Shown: piece by piece, positions 12,401 through 27,400 of the stretch | Position numbering within the stretch: position 1 is the stretch's first letter | Layout of the letters: each line of letters opens with the position of its first letter | Assembly: GCA_029237695.1 (NCBI GenBank) | Contig: CM055266.1 | Location: forward strand, 108,641,370 to 108,705,369 | DNA from: Conchocele bisecta | Lineage: Eukaryota > Mollusca > Bivalvia > Lucinida > Thyasiridae | Direction of reading: 5' to 3' | DNA: 64,000 bases | Program-made: the position numbers and the translations under genes | The notes under the pieces: generated by a model | Seen by the model: the letters and a program-made list of their open reading frames with translations, nothing else | What the model was told of the DNA's origin: nothing | The model's database searches: none

Positions 12401-15400
12401 AAACAAAACAAACAAACACAATGTACCACATTTTGCAGTTTATAAGACTTTTTGACAATGAAAAATTTGGCTCGACTTACAAAGCGAATCGTCTTAAATA
12501 CATCCCGAGTCTGCAAGTACCGGTATGTATGTCTGATTATATTTTGAAGCATACTATAGGAATGAATGGCCTTTTTGTGGAATTTATCGGGGTATAAACT
12601 TGGAAAAGTCGCGGGAATACTGGACGAAGGCCGGAAGGCCTCGTCCAGTATTCCCGCGACTTTTCCAAGTTTATATCCCCGATAAATTCCACAAAAAGGC
12701 CATTCATTCCTTATAATTCCAGCATTTGAAATAAATTCATCAAGAAAATGTGTTTATTTTCCGTTTTCTTAAGAATTATTTTAACTGCGCCTCACGGTTA
12801 CGGAAAGTAGTTCGGCGTGAGAGTTTACTGGGATATAAATTTTGGACAGAGACTTGCTACGGGCCAATCAAATGTTAGGGAATTGTGTAAATATTTTTGT
12901 GCTGGAAGTATACATTAGTGCATTCGGTAGACGCACATTTGAAACAAATACATTGTTAGATTTGATGGATTTCACTAACGTATTGGCTTCTTATATAGAT
13001 GAGTTACAGTTGAACATCTCTAAGCCAGACACCCTGGGAAGTCCCGAGGGTGTCCGGTTTAAAGAGGTTCCACTGTTACCATGAGCGTGTGTTGCCAGGA
13101 GCGGAAGAAGCGAGGAGAGAACGACAACATGGTGTTTCTGGGGGACGTGTACGCATACCAGGGCAAGTTCCACGAGTCGGCCAAACTCTACAAGAAATCT
13201 GGCCAGGAACACAAGGCTATGAACATGTACACAGACCTCCGCATGTTTGAGTTTGCCAAGGTATGTATTGTATATTGAACACTTCATAAATTATGTGCCA
13301 TTATATGACAATTTGTTTGTAGTCTGTGTGTACATGCGTATTTGTGTATGTGTGTCCTGTTTGCCGGGGTTTCTGCAATCTGCCCATGGGAAGAATTTGG
13401 GTGCATACAGTCCCAGTTTCTTGTTTATTTATTTGTTAAGGTGCGCCATTTAAATCACAAACTTAGTTTGATGAACCTTCCATGTATGTGTGCAACCTCA
13501 ACAAAAAATGGCTGATAACATTTGCCACCAACACTACTCTAGATCAGCCGGCATATGCTGATCAAGGCATGTACTGTTCATTATTGGGTTAGCACATCAT
13601 TACCAAGGTCAATACCTATGTCAGAAACGGTATTGTATCAATTGTCAGTGAAACAATATTTAAGAACACTTGGTTCAGTGGAAGAGCTCTGGGTCCGTTT
13701 CACTAAACTTTGTACGAAAGTGCAAACTTGTGATAGTCTGTAAATTTCACATTCACAATGTTTTATTTTAAACAATTATTGGATTTACATTAGATTCTCA
13801 GCATTCATTTATATCCATATTTCAATGCCGATGTCATGAGGACAAGCCAGTTGTCACAGCTCCGAAGCCTGCCGAGTCCAAACATATTTGCACCCTGTTA
13901 ACTGACTTAGAAATATGCAATTCTTTTAGCAGTGTATCCACCATCAGTGTTACTGATTTCTTGTTGACACATGTTTTATTAAGCTCTGTGTCTCTTTACA
14001 GCAGGCCAGATACTTGGACTTTATTCATTGCTGGAAGAAAATAATAATAATAAAAAAGGTCAAGATCATGTAAAATGTTGTGCCATGGCCCATGGTGCAT
14101 GTACTAGCATTAGTACTGCAGCATATGTTCTATGTGTGTTTTTGTATGCCTGTGTTTCTCCAGGTATGGGCAGTCTGCTTATACACATATTCCTATACTG
14201 TACACAGGAGTTTATTGGCTCTGGCGACCCGCTAGATAAGAAGATGCTGATCACGAAGCAGGCGGACTGGGCCAAGAGCAGCAACGAGCCGAAGGCGGCG
14301 GCCGAGATGTACATCAGTGCTGGCGAGTATGTGAAGGCCATCGACATCATCGGTGACCACGGCTGGGCGGATATGTACGTACAGATAACATGGGAGGGCC
14401 ATTGTGTAGGAACAGTTGTTTGTTGTCATAGTCAAAGGCTCATCAGATATTGTGCGAGAACCGTGGTGTAACAACAGTTGAAGGTGTCAGTGATAAAAGG
14501 GGGCTAACTCCATGATGGAGTTAGTTCCCTTTTAGCACTTACTCTTTCAGTTGTATGTTGTCTAAGGCTCAGCTTCCAGTAACAGTCAATCTTTGGAATG
14601 TGTGATACCACAAAGCATATGCTTACAATAATTTTCATATATAGCTTTCGTCCTTCAGTGATTAACTGGCTGTTCTATTGTAACAAAGGATGAGATTGGT
14701 CCTAAAAAATTGCATCGTAGTATCTGACTTATAATTGCATCAGATAATTTATTATGAGATTATGTATTGTAGTATCTGATAAAGTTTCACACAATGTGGT
14801 TATATGAGTTCTAATCATTGCAAACATGTTTGGTTCCATATTGCCACGTGTAGGTTGATAGACCTGGCCCGGAAGTTAGACAAGGCGGACCGGGAGTCAC
14901 TGTCCAAATGCGCCAAGCACCTGGCACGGCTGGAGCAGTACGGGTACGCGGCCGAGGTCTACAGCAAGATGGGTGACCACCGCGCCCTCATCCTGCTCCA
15001 CGTCGAGGCCAAACACTGGGAGGACGTGAGTACCATAAGTCTACACATCCATGTAGATACAGTGTTTCTCCCACCTATTTTAGCATAGCACCGTGTCATA
15101 GTCGACTTTAGAGGTGCTGTGCCCTTGAGACACGCCATGTGAATTTGTACCTTCAGATATCTGCGTAATTTCATGAAATATGTTTACAAAATTTACAATA
15201 TTTTTTCATAAATGCAGACAAAAGTTGGTAAAATTTTCAGAGTACTCTGAAATGTTTGTCAACTTTTGACGCTATTTACGATATTTCATGAAATTCCGCA
15301 GATGTTTGAAGGTAAATTATCACATGGCTGGTCTCATTTCGTGGCACCATGCTCCCCCAAAATAATATTGTCAAAAATTATTTGTTTATATACATAACTA

Positions 15401-18400
15401 CAATTAGATCAGACATCATTCCAGGTATTATCATTATTCAATCAAAATCATGTGATTTTCAAGTAATATTAAAAATATTGATTCTCGCACTTTTTCAAAG
15501 TTTTACTCTCTAAATCAGTATATTGTGGCCTTTTTTATTTTTTTGGCCTTCACCATGCCATTTCTTAATCCTGGGGGAACACTAAGATATATAGGACCTT
15601 GTGTGGGTGTAAATTTAATATAATAGTTACCGTAATAGCCATATATATTCCGACACCATTTATTCTGGGAAACAAAAATAGTTTCCCACAATAAAGTGTT
15701 CCAACATATAGAGGTAGTATGGTTGTACAGGTTTATCACAACAAAAGTATTGTATTTGGATACAATTTGTATTTATAGGGGCTTTCCAAAAGAAATAGTG
15801 TCCGAATATTTATGGTTATTACGGTATTAGCTATGTTGAGTCTCTTGAAATTAGTCAACAATTAAAACAAATATTCTATTAAATCAGTACAAGTGATTCT
15901 ATTTATTGCATAAGTACAGTATTGTTTGTTGGAACTGCACTAGTCTCTAATGCTTAATTAGGTTTGAGGAATTTGATTCCTCAAACCTTTTGTTTTCGTT
16001 GGTTTTTTTTTTTTTTTTTTTTTCTTTTTTTTTTTCTTTTTATTCAGCCGTCGAGACTACAGCCCAAACCGCTGGTCGGATCGACTTCAAATTTTGTATA
16101 CCGATTCGCATCAACAGTGAGACGAGAATAACGCAATTTTCAGAATTCTCATGACGTCACTTTCTACGAAACCGGAAGTGACGTCATATATCATATAATT
16201 CCCTATAACTTCCTTATTTTCCAACCGATTTCAAAAATTCTTTTTGAATTGTAAAGCTGCGAGAATTCTCTATCTTCGCTTCGCTGACAATGTTTGGCTA
16301 TCTGCTCAAATGAGAGAGCTATAGACATGTGAAATTGAGAAAAATGAAAAAAATCAACAATTTCAGATTTTTATTTTATTTTAACGGGTGGTCTTTGAAA
16401 ACAGTTTCCAATTTGTACAGTAATCTCAGCAACATAATTTTTTGACAGCGTGACGCGGGACATTCATCCGCACAAAAGATGATACTTTTCAGAGCTATAG
16501 CTTGAAGAGTTCCGATTCTATTGCCTTTCAAACTTGGACGTTTTTTTTTCAATTTTTCAAATTTGAAATGTTCATAACTTTGTTATTATCTAACCGATTT
16601 CAAATAATTTTTTTCCATTAAAAAGTCAACAAAATTCTCTATCTCCGTTTCGCTGGTAGTTTTTGGCTATCTGCCCAAATGAGAGAGTTGTAGGCATTTG
16701 AAGTTTGGTTCTTTCATTTTTTTAAATTTGAAATGGTCATAACTTTTTTATTATTCAACCGATTTCAAATATTTTTTTTCCATTAAAAAGGCAATAAAAT
16801 TCTCTATCTCCGCATCGCTGGTAGTTTTTAGCTATCTGCTCAAATGAGAGAGCTACATGCATTTGAAGTTTGACAGCGTCACGTTAAATCACACAGTAAC
16901 AATATAAACAATTTTCATTTTATATACGAACTGACATGCTGTGAGTGCTTTAGAATCGTCTCAACTTCAATGTCAGACTAGGGGGTTAATGGTACACATT
17001 TCGTAGAACGTTATATAATGAAAAATGCTTAGGATAGTCAAGCGATTCTGAAAATACAAAACTTTATTTTTTCAATTTCATTGGAATTGCATCAATTTTT
17101 TTTGAGTTTCATATGTTTTCGTCATTGGCAATGTCTTCTAATCACTTTGCCAGTGTACGTTTGTCAGTACATCAAGCCTCAAACCGTTGATGCAGCTTCA
17201 GCTGCTCTAGTTACTGTCTGTTTCACGATAACTGCCCAAATTTTACGGCCATATAAACAATTCAAAAACCATATTTTTTTCGATAATATTAAATTTAAGG
17301 AAAATTTTATTATTTTATTACGAAAAATTGATAAATTGAAAAAGTGGTAAGGAAGTGTGGGAGGAGTCAAAAAACGAAAAAAATTGGAAATTGACTCCGA
17401 AACCTGGCTAGATAGCTTGGATATGATCTAACTATTAAAGAAAACAAAAGTTAAATTTTAAAAATTGGTCCAGTATTTCTAAAATTCAAAAAAATTTCCC
17501 AATCCCCATAGACATCTTCACGGAGTGAAGATGTCTATGGGGATTTAACATGGGGAAATTTTTTTTCGCAATAAAATCAATATTTGACCAAATTTCACGA
17601 AATAAAAAGAAGGCTCATTCTTAATTTTTCCTTTAATTTAATATTATCAAAAGAAATCTTGTTTTTGAATTGTTTATATGGCCGTAAAATTTGGGCAGCT
17701 TTCGTGAAACAGACGGTAGGGCCCTGTCTGTCCATCTGTCTGTCTGTCTGTCTGTCTGTCCGTTTATGTTTTGGAAGTTTTCATAAGAGTTTCTCAAATC
17801 ACCTAAAATTTATGTTTGCCTTCAGCTAATATCTTCATATTGCACACATGCATTACTTACCCTCACTACTGGTTGTACGTCTGTCTGTTTATTGTTTTGA
17901 AAGTTTTTGTACGAATTTCTCAAATCACCTATAATTAGGTCTCCGCCGAGAATCCGAGGTTTTACCCTGTCTGTCCGTCTGTTTGAAAGTTTTTGTAAGA
18001 GTTTCTCTAATCATCTAGAGATCATTTTTTTAAAATTTAAACTAAGCAACGTCACATCAAACCTACAAATTCCATCAGTTCTAACCTCAAATAACCTATT
18101 TATAAGACTGGTCAGTAGTTGAAGGCCTGAGGCCTCATATGTGGCCTTGACTGGAGAAATGGGGCTTATGTGTTTTGTGACCAATGTAGATCCAGATCAG
18201 CCTGTGCATCCGCATAGTCTGATCAGGATCTGCACTGTTCTCCATTCCATCAATGAAGCACCCGTTGTGCTTCTAACATACAAATATAGATCATTATCAG
18301 GCTATAAGAGTGTGCTAATTGATCGGGAGCCACACTGGTCACAAATCATATATGTCCCATTTCTTCAGTCACAGCCACAAATGTGATTGTCGAGCACTCA

Positions 18401-21400
18401 TCAGTAGCCTATTTCATCAACATTGCAAAGTATACTTTAGTAGTAAAGTATGCTTTGAGGGAGAAATTTTCAATTTTATGATAAATTTATTAATTTTTAT
18501 TATACTGAATTTATTACATTATCACAGCCAATTTGGCTGTGATAATGTAATACATTCAGTATAATAATTCTGCATACTTTTAATCATGAAATATATGCAT
18601 TTGTTAGTTCTATATGAAATAATGCATTTCAGGAAAAATAAATGATTACTCCCTGAAAGTATACTTTGCTAGTAAAGTATACTTTGCAATGTTGATGAAA
18701 TAGGCTACTGGATGTACACAGTGTGCAAACATCACTATAGTGCTATGTAGTGCTGAAAGGCCTAATATTTTGCTCATTATATCCCTAGCATACGAAGTAT
18801 GTTGAGTGGTATATAGTCACGTTTTTGTTTGTCGGTCCAGGCGGCGGCCTGGGGATTCCGTGAGCCTCTGCTCACTGGCTCTAGTTAACCCATTGAACCC
18901 GAAAGCCCGATGAGCCGGCTCATAACGAGTCGTCTTATCAGGATCTGCACTTTTTGAAAGTAATTTTCATATTTTTGATGGACTAGTTTGAAAATCATTT
19001 TGTGATGGTTGGATTGGTGGCAAAATTAACATATCAAAATCCATTCCAGCTGTCGTTGTCACCAATATTACTGTATGTTTCCCCCTCCTGTGTACAGGCG
19101 TTCACCCTGGCAGAGAAGCACCCGGAGTACAAGGTGGACGTGTACATTCCCTACGCCCAGTGGCTCGCCGAGAACGACCGCTTTGAGGAGGCCCAGCAAG
19201 GTAGATATAGCCAACCTCACTACACCTCCCGCCCAGTAACAACCCATTTGGATAAGCTATGTATATATTTGATCTCCATACAACATTCACACCTAAATAT
19301 TCCGTTCTGATTTTGGGATTTTCCCCCCAATGCAGCAGGTTAAAATGGGATCGAACCCGTTTGCCCGGCCTTACATGACCTTAGCTGTTGATAGGCCGTT
19401 AAACACAAATAAACAAACAAACAACAGTCACACCTACAACTTGTGTCTTCCTATAACTTCAATAATGTTGCGCCGTATGTTAAAGGTACATGCCCACTCA
19501 GTAAGCCCAAAATGTAATTTATAGGAATTAAATAAGTGTATAACTGTGTCACTATTCCACCAGTTCTAAACGTTACAAGTGCCCGCTATACAGATATAAT
19601 CATTTAGTAATATTTATTTTACTGATAGTGACGCGCGGTTGTATCGGGCTATTTTCATATGCAAATGAGGCATGATATTTTTTAATTATTTATACTAAAG
19701 AAATGCGTCACCTGAAAAAATAATATTTTCGACAGATTTTAAAGTATGATCATTGCACATCATAAAATAAATACAGAGATTAAATAGTAATGTCCGTTAA
19801 CATTTTAAGCAAACACGGTTATCGCCCCTGATATCAGTGTGTAAATTTACGTCTGATATAAAATGTATAATAATGCCAATCAGTACGTGGGATAATGGCG
19901 CATGAATGTTTATTTTGCCAAGAAATGTCTCCGATGATGTCTCTGATGTAAAGAACATTTTGTACCTATTGAGTGGGCATGTACCTTTAAACAATGATAC
20001 TGGAGAGCAAATATACATTTATTTACCCTTACAATGCCGAATTAATTTGTGTCGTCTGCTGAATATTTTTTATTTTTCCATTTTCCTCATCAAAAAACTT
20101 GGTTTGGCAGCACTTTAGAGTCATTTCCAATGGAAATAATTCTAAAATGCTGCCAAACCATGTTTTTACTGATAGAAAAGACAAAATATGAATTATCAGC
20201 GGACGACTATTTTCGGTTCGCGCATTCTAAGGGTTAAATCAAGTGGATTAACAGAATTTTGAGAATTTTCAGTTCGCTTTCATACAAGCACTCCTTCACC
20301 CATGAAGAGTATGTTCTACAGGTTGCCATATCCACATGACACGCACTCAATCAGTTCTGGAAAGAAAGGATATTGTAATTGCATACAATGCAATATTGAA
20401 CATGCAATGCCCCCCCCCCCCCACCCCACTCCACCCCACACACACAGACACACACATACACACACACACACACACACACATGTGTCTTCCCGTCTGTATA
20501 TGACATTGATGTTGGAAAACATTAAATAAATCAGTTGGTGCATCATGTGTGTCCTTTTTATGACTGAAGAAATGGGGCTTATCGGTTTTGCGACCAGTGA
20601 AGATCCAGATCAGCCTGTGCATCCGCACAGTCTGATCATGATCTGCACTGTTCGCCATTCCATCAATGAAACACCCATGTTGCTTCTAACAGACAATTTA
20701 GATCTTTATCAGGCTACAGGGGTTTGCTATTTGATCAGAAGCTACACTGATCACTAAATCCCATAAGCCCCATTTCTCCAGTCACAGCCACATATGAAAA
20801 TGTCAACATGCGGTATGCAACCTTAGACAGACACTGTGGTTATTCATGACAGCGTTCCACAAGGCGGGCCTGCAGGCGGAGGCCGTGAAGGTGCTGGAGC
20901 AGCTTACCCACAATGCCGTCATCGAGTCGCGCTTCAACGACGCTGGCTACTACTTCTGGAAGCTCTCCATACAGTGCCTGGACATCGCGCGAGGTGGGTA
21001 TCATGTTACATGGCACTACATCATGGCAATACTGGGTTCGGGCAATTCCAGAATTAATTGCATGGAGGGAGTGAAAGTTTTAGTAAATATTCCCAAACCG
21101 TGTTTGATATCTGATCATCTGTTTATGAAGTCTCCTCTGGATTTACGATTTCATCGGTGTTTGCAAACATCGCCATCGTGTCCTGCGGAGTATGCTGGGT
21201 TAACCCATACAATGCTGAATTAAATTTTGTTGTCTGCTGTTCATCATTTATTTCACATTTTTCTCATCAAAAACATGCTTTGACAGCACTTTAAAATGCT
21301 GCCAAATCCTGTTATTGAGAGAAAACGCAGATTGTGAAACATCAGCAGACAAAAATGTTCAATTCCCGCATTCTAAGGGTTAACCAACTACAATATGTTA

Positions 21401-24400
21401 TCAGGTAATGAGCCTTGTATTGGCTGAATACGTACTGACTGATAACATAATGTCGTATCGGGCAGGTTTCATTGGTCCAACGACATCACATGACGTTACC
21501 GAATCTCGTCAGTGTAATGATACAACATAAACAAGTCTGCATTCTTTTCGACGAAAACCACGTCATAATTGCTCATTCTGTAGAGTAAAACCATACCTGA
21601 TAAATAGTATACCATGCTAGTATCATTTGATATCTAGGAATTCCTTGGCGAGCCTTAAAATCCCTACACGTTTCCTAGCCTTGCCTGATAAACTTGATAT
21701 CAAAACACACTAGCCTGGTATTCTCTATAACCATGCTTTCTGTACCAGATGACCCTGAAAAGGCAGAGGAGATGCTTGGCAAATTCTATGACTTCCAGCT
21801 GAAATCAGACATGTACTACGCCTACCACTCCATCCAGCGATATACGGTATGCATGGGCATGATCTATAATTGTATTTTCATGGCTTCAAAACCACAAAAC
21901 CTGTTACTTAGAGGTTAATACGTGGCTTGTTTGATATCGGCCTAGGTATCAGCCCGAGGTAACTTGGTATCAGCCTGAGACCGAAGGTCGAAGGCTGATA
22001 CCAAGTTACCGAGGGACGATACCTAGGCCGATATCAAACAAGACACGTATTAACGTCTTTATTACTTTGCTAGATAAGTATACTTTGCAATTTTTATGAA
22101 ATAGGCTACTGGTGGCTTAAAACATTACCTGATAAATAGAATACCAGTCCAGTGTTTTATCAGACTGTCAGGTGTCTTAGATATCAATTTCAATATCAAT
22201 CATCCGGCAGTTGTTATAATCCTATATTAAATCGGACTGGAAACGGCGATATCAGACTAGTAACGATGGTATCAGACTAGAAATGGCAGTATCAGACTAG
22301 AAGTTTCAGTATCAGACTGGAAAACACGCCGTATCAGCCTGGACTGTGTATGTTATTGCTGTAGGCAAATACAGGCAATTTCTAGGCAAAAATTGATATC
22401 TAAGTAATAATAAGTGTTCACATACTGGATTTACAGTGTAACCTCTCCAAACCGTACACACTGTCATGTGTGGAGAGGTTCCACTGTACATACTTTATAA
22501 ACACATACCCTGAATTCCCGAGTGTGTGAGGGATGGACTTCAGCACCGGAGGTTGTGAGTTCAATCCTCACCCTAAGCGTGAAAAATACTTACATAATAT
22601 TTCCATCCCGCTGGTCTGTCGGACCATAATCCCATCTCTGTATGACCTTAGCTGTTGCTGGGACGTTAAACCCATTCACTTTTTGCTGAGTGTGTATAAT
22701 TAACTCTTTGCATGCTGGGTAATTTGTGGGCTATAAATAGTTCAAAACTAGCGGACAAAAATTCATCATATTTTCTTGTATTTCTCTCCGTAAATATCAT
22801 GAATATGTCTTGGAATTTCATTAGAATTGAGTCCTGAGGACTCAATTCTAATGAAATTTCAAGACATATTTACAGAGAGAAATAAAACATACACTCCTAA
22901 TTCGTTTGGCGGATATTTTCGCCGCTAGCATGCAAAGAGTTTTATCCCGTCAACACGGTGCGTATGTGCCGTGAAACACGGTGCCGTGAAACATTTTTGA
23001 TATCCAGTCAATACAATTTTTGCATTTTACAGCCATTTGTAGGTGTTGACGGGATAAATAGAATAGTAGGTTAGTGCCGTGAATGGGAAAAAATATCTGG
23101 CGCGGCACGGAAACGGGATGTACTCGGCAGAGCCTCGCCCATCCCGTTTCCTGAGCCTTGCCAGATATTTTTTCCCATTCACGGCACTAACCTACTATTC
23201 TCTATAAGTAGGGGACTGTAGCCATGTTTTATGTTTCCAGGACGAGCCGTTCACCTCCCACCTGCCAGAAGCCCTCTTCAACATCTCGAGGTACCTGCTC
23301 CATCAGATGCACACCGAAGTACCACACGGCATATCCAAGGTGTATCCTTACTGTCCACAGAGCTTCTATGTGTGTGTGTGGTTTGTTATGGGTTTCTTGG
23401 ATTAGCTACAGCTGTCGTGTCTCCACTAGTACCTGTCTGAACCAGACATCCAGAAATGATCATTGTGTTTAATGTTGATGGGTTTCAGTGCCGTTTATCT
23501 CTGATCGTACTGTTTGTTCATGATTGCACAGACATGAATTGGAGTTCCGACCGGAGACCTGGTTTGGCCCTTACGTACATGGTTATACCCATTATGTGAG
23601 TATTGTGATTATTCGTAATCCTATTACTTTTAGGGGAAGGGGCCAAGTGACTGGTGTAGTATAGACCTGGCACCAGGTCCGGTTATTCTAATTTCAGGGC
23701 TGAATATATTTTTTTTATGTAAATATTCCGTTCTGATTTTGGGATCCCCACTCCAATGCAGCAGGTTAATTATAGGATCGAACCTGTTGGCCCGGCCTTA
23801 AATGACCTTAATTATTGATAGGCCGTTAAATACCAATCAATGAAATGTCTGAAACACTTAGCCATTTTTTTGTGTCGAAAACTTTGTAACAGTTTCAGAT
23901 ACATGTAACATATTCAATAGTATGTGAAGGATTGCTTCAATACTTGGACACTTGAATCACCTGAACATTTGTCACAGACTCGCGCCACCATTAACATGAC
24001 CATGACATTTGTGACCTTCGAAATGTCGCTGAAACATTTTGTTTTAGGTTTTGTCATTTCTTGTTCTTTTTTATGGTCAGTGTATGCTAGGGGGTATACC
24101 CATGTTTTACAAACATAATCTCTAGTTGTAATCTAAGTACATGTACTGCTCCTATTGGAAATGCATCTGTATGGGGGCAGCACTAAGATGTCAATACTGT
24201 GATCTGTTTCACTAAAGTTTGTACAATAAAATGTTTGTACAAATATTTCTATAAATTCACTTCACACATTAATGTAGTCCACTAATGCTACCATTTTCCA
24301 CCTATATGGAGAGGTCACTAACTCTGAATAAATAAGTCACTGGTAAGTCTCATGCCAATATGTTACCTTAGGAAAGAGGTATTATACAAGCACTTTCTTC

Positions 24401-27400
24401 TCGAACTTCCAATACTAATGTGTATACGTGACACATACTTATTTAAATGAAATAAAATACTGTTTAAAATACTAAATCAATACGTAACCTTAACAATCCC
24501 CCAGTGGCACGCTGTATGCCCTAGCAAAGCAGAGTAAGACCCTGGGAGCGTACAAGTTGGCACGGTACGCCTACGAGAAGCTGCAGGCGACGCGAGTGCC
24601 TGGTCGCTTCCAGGAGGCTGTGGATCTGGGCAGTATCACAATCCGCTCTAAACCCTTCATGGACGGCGAGGTATGTGAGGGTGTATGTATAGCTGGAATC
24701 AATCTTGCTTGGCAGGTGATTCATGGGTGGTATGGCGAACAGTGCAGATCCTGATCTGGATCTACACTGGTTGAAAAATTGGCTGTGACTGGAGAAATGC
24801 GGATCTATGGCCAGTGTAGGTTCTGATCAAATATCACACTCCTGTAGCCTGATAATGATCTGTATTGCTTGTTAGAAGCATGATCGGGGTTTCGTTGGTG
24901 GAATGGCGAACATTGCAGATCCTGTGTGGATGCACAGGCTGATAAGGAGAAATGGGGCACATGGAATTTGTAACCAGTGTAGCTCCTGATCAAATTACAC
25001 TCTCTTGTAGTCTGATAACAATCTATATTCCTTGTTAGAAGCATGACGGATGTTAAATTGATGGAATGGCGAACAGTGCAGATCCTGATCAGACTGTGCA
25101 GGATGCACAGGCTGATCTGGATCTACACTGGTCGCAAAACCCATAAACCCCATTTCTCCAGTCACAGCCACATATTAGATAAGTCCCATGTATCCAGTCA
25201 CTGCCGCATACCTGATGCTAGACCAGCTATAAATGCGAACAAAACTAAACTTGCGTTTTTAATGCAGTCGAGTATCCTTATTGTTTGCATTTGCCATCTG
25301 CTAAGTTGCACTGTCCATTGTAGGATTTGTTGCCGATGTGTTACCGCTGTTCCACGACCAACCCGCTGCTCAATAACGGGGGTAACCACTGCATCAACTG
25401 CAGACAGCCCTTCGTACACTCGTTTGTCTCGTTTGGTAAGATGTAGTGCATTGCGTGATCTTTATTGAACCAATTCATGTGGCATATTGACTTTTCTTTT
25501 CATTTTTCAATAAAAGTAGATGGTGTTACCACTTGGTTTAAACCTTCCAACGCTGTTGACGGAAATTGCCGTCTGCTGTTTTTCATTTTTGCTTTAATTC
25601 TTAACAAAAAAATGGTTTTGATAGCACATGAGAATCATATATGTGCTGTCAAAACCAGGTTTTTGTCGAGAAATATTGAAAATAAAACATTTCCAGCAGA
25701 CGACATTATTTAATTCAGCGTAGGAAGGGTTAACCGTCTAGAATCAGGCTGTATATAAAATCACTTGCTTACATATTTGCGTATAAGTATAGACTAAATT
25801 TTCTTGATAAATTAATTGGTATACAAACAAAGCATATATCATTTTCGCCAAACAGACACTTCAACGCTAGTAGCTTAAAATATCACATGATAAATAGAAT
25901 ATCAGTTGCCTATTTCACCAACATTGCAAAGTATACTTACCTAGCAAAGTATACTTTGAGGGAGAAATTTTCAATTTAAGGATAAATTTATTAATTTTTA
26001 TTATACTGAATTTATTACATTATCACAGCCATTTTGGCTGTGATAATGTAATAAATTCAGTATAATAATTCTGCATACTTTTAATCATCAAATACATGCA
26101 GTGGTTAGTTCTATATGAAATAATGCATTTTTGGAAAAATAAATGATTACTCCCTCAAAGTATACTTTGCTAGATAAGTATACGTTGCAATTTTTATGAA
26201 ATCGGCTACTGTTGAGTGTCTTTTGATACCTTTTATCAGGCTTGGGTCAGAAACTTTTAAGATTTCCTCGGCGAGACATGGAATTCCTATCTGTTTTCTA
26301 ATCTTGCCTGATATACTTGGAAAGACACTACTGTCTGTTTCACGAAAGCTTGCCAAATTCAGCTATATAAACAATGCCAAAACATTTTCATTGTTTCTAT
26401 AGCCATAAAATTTGGGCAGGTTTCATGAAACAGACAGTAATCTTGTGTTGTCTATGTATCTGTAGCCGATTTCACCAAAGTATACTTTTCTAGCAAAGTA
26501 TACTTTGAGGGAGTAATCATTTATTTTTCCTGAAATGCATTATTTCATATAGAACTAACAACTGCATATATTTGAAATTAAAAGTATGCAGAATTATTAT
26601 ACTGAATTTAGAATACCAGTCCAGTGTTTTATCAGACTTGGCTGGTGTCTTAAAACTTTACCCTGAATACCAGTCTAGTCATCATCAGACTTGGCTTGGA
26701 AACGTGTAGAAAACCGAGGAATTCATACGCGTTTCCTAGCCTTGCATGTATGTCACAGAGGTGCTGCCGCTGGTGGAGTTTGTGCTGGAGGAGGGGATGA
26801 CGGACGAGGAAGCCATCCAGACCCTCGACCTCTCCGTGCCTAAGGCCAAGAAGGAGGAGAAAAACTGGCAGGAGTCGCGCGCCGGCAGTATCCTTACCTA
26901 TTGCATAGAATCGGGCTTATCAGGCATCTGGGGGCTGTTCCACTAAACTTTGTACGACTAAAATGTTCGTATGTGCAACTTTACGATTGTGTGGAACTTT
27001 CAATTGATGGATTTACATGCAGCCTATGTTCAATAAATGTCTCCAATAATTGAAATCATTGTTAATGTGAAATTTTGCACTTACAAACATTTTAGTTGTA
27101 CAAAGTTTACTGAAACAGCCCCCAGGAGTGCACCAGAAGTTGAGAAGTTTGAATATCCACACATGTCATAAGCCCCATTTCTCCAGTCACGGCCAGAAAT
27201 TAGTAGACCCTTTCAATATTGGTAGATAGACCTTGGTCTACAACACTAGACAATCAAAATATTGAATATCCACAAATTCCAGAAGCCCCATTTCCCCTAT
27301 CACAGCCACAAATGTAGAGAATTGGGGCTTATGGGTTTTATGACCAGTGCAGCTCCATATCCAATAGCACACTCCCGTCGCTTGATAACGATATATATTG

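Larger units (their letters stand above)
23342..24504 (+). other. IFT122: U12-type (minor spliceosome) intron in IFT122
   Basis: The donor GTATCCTTAC (23342-23351) fits the U12 GTATCCTT consensus. A branch site aaCCTTAAC ends at 24494, so the branch adenosine is about 11 bases before the AG, with no long polypyrimidine tract. The intron is 1,163 bp and holds an R4 SINE and other repeats. Confidence 0.92.
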
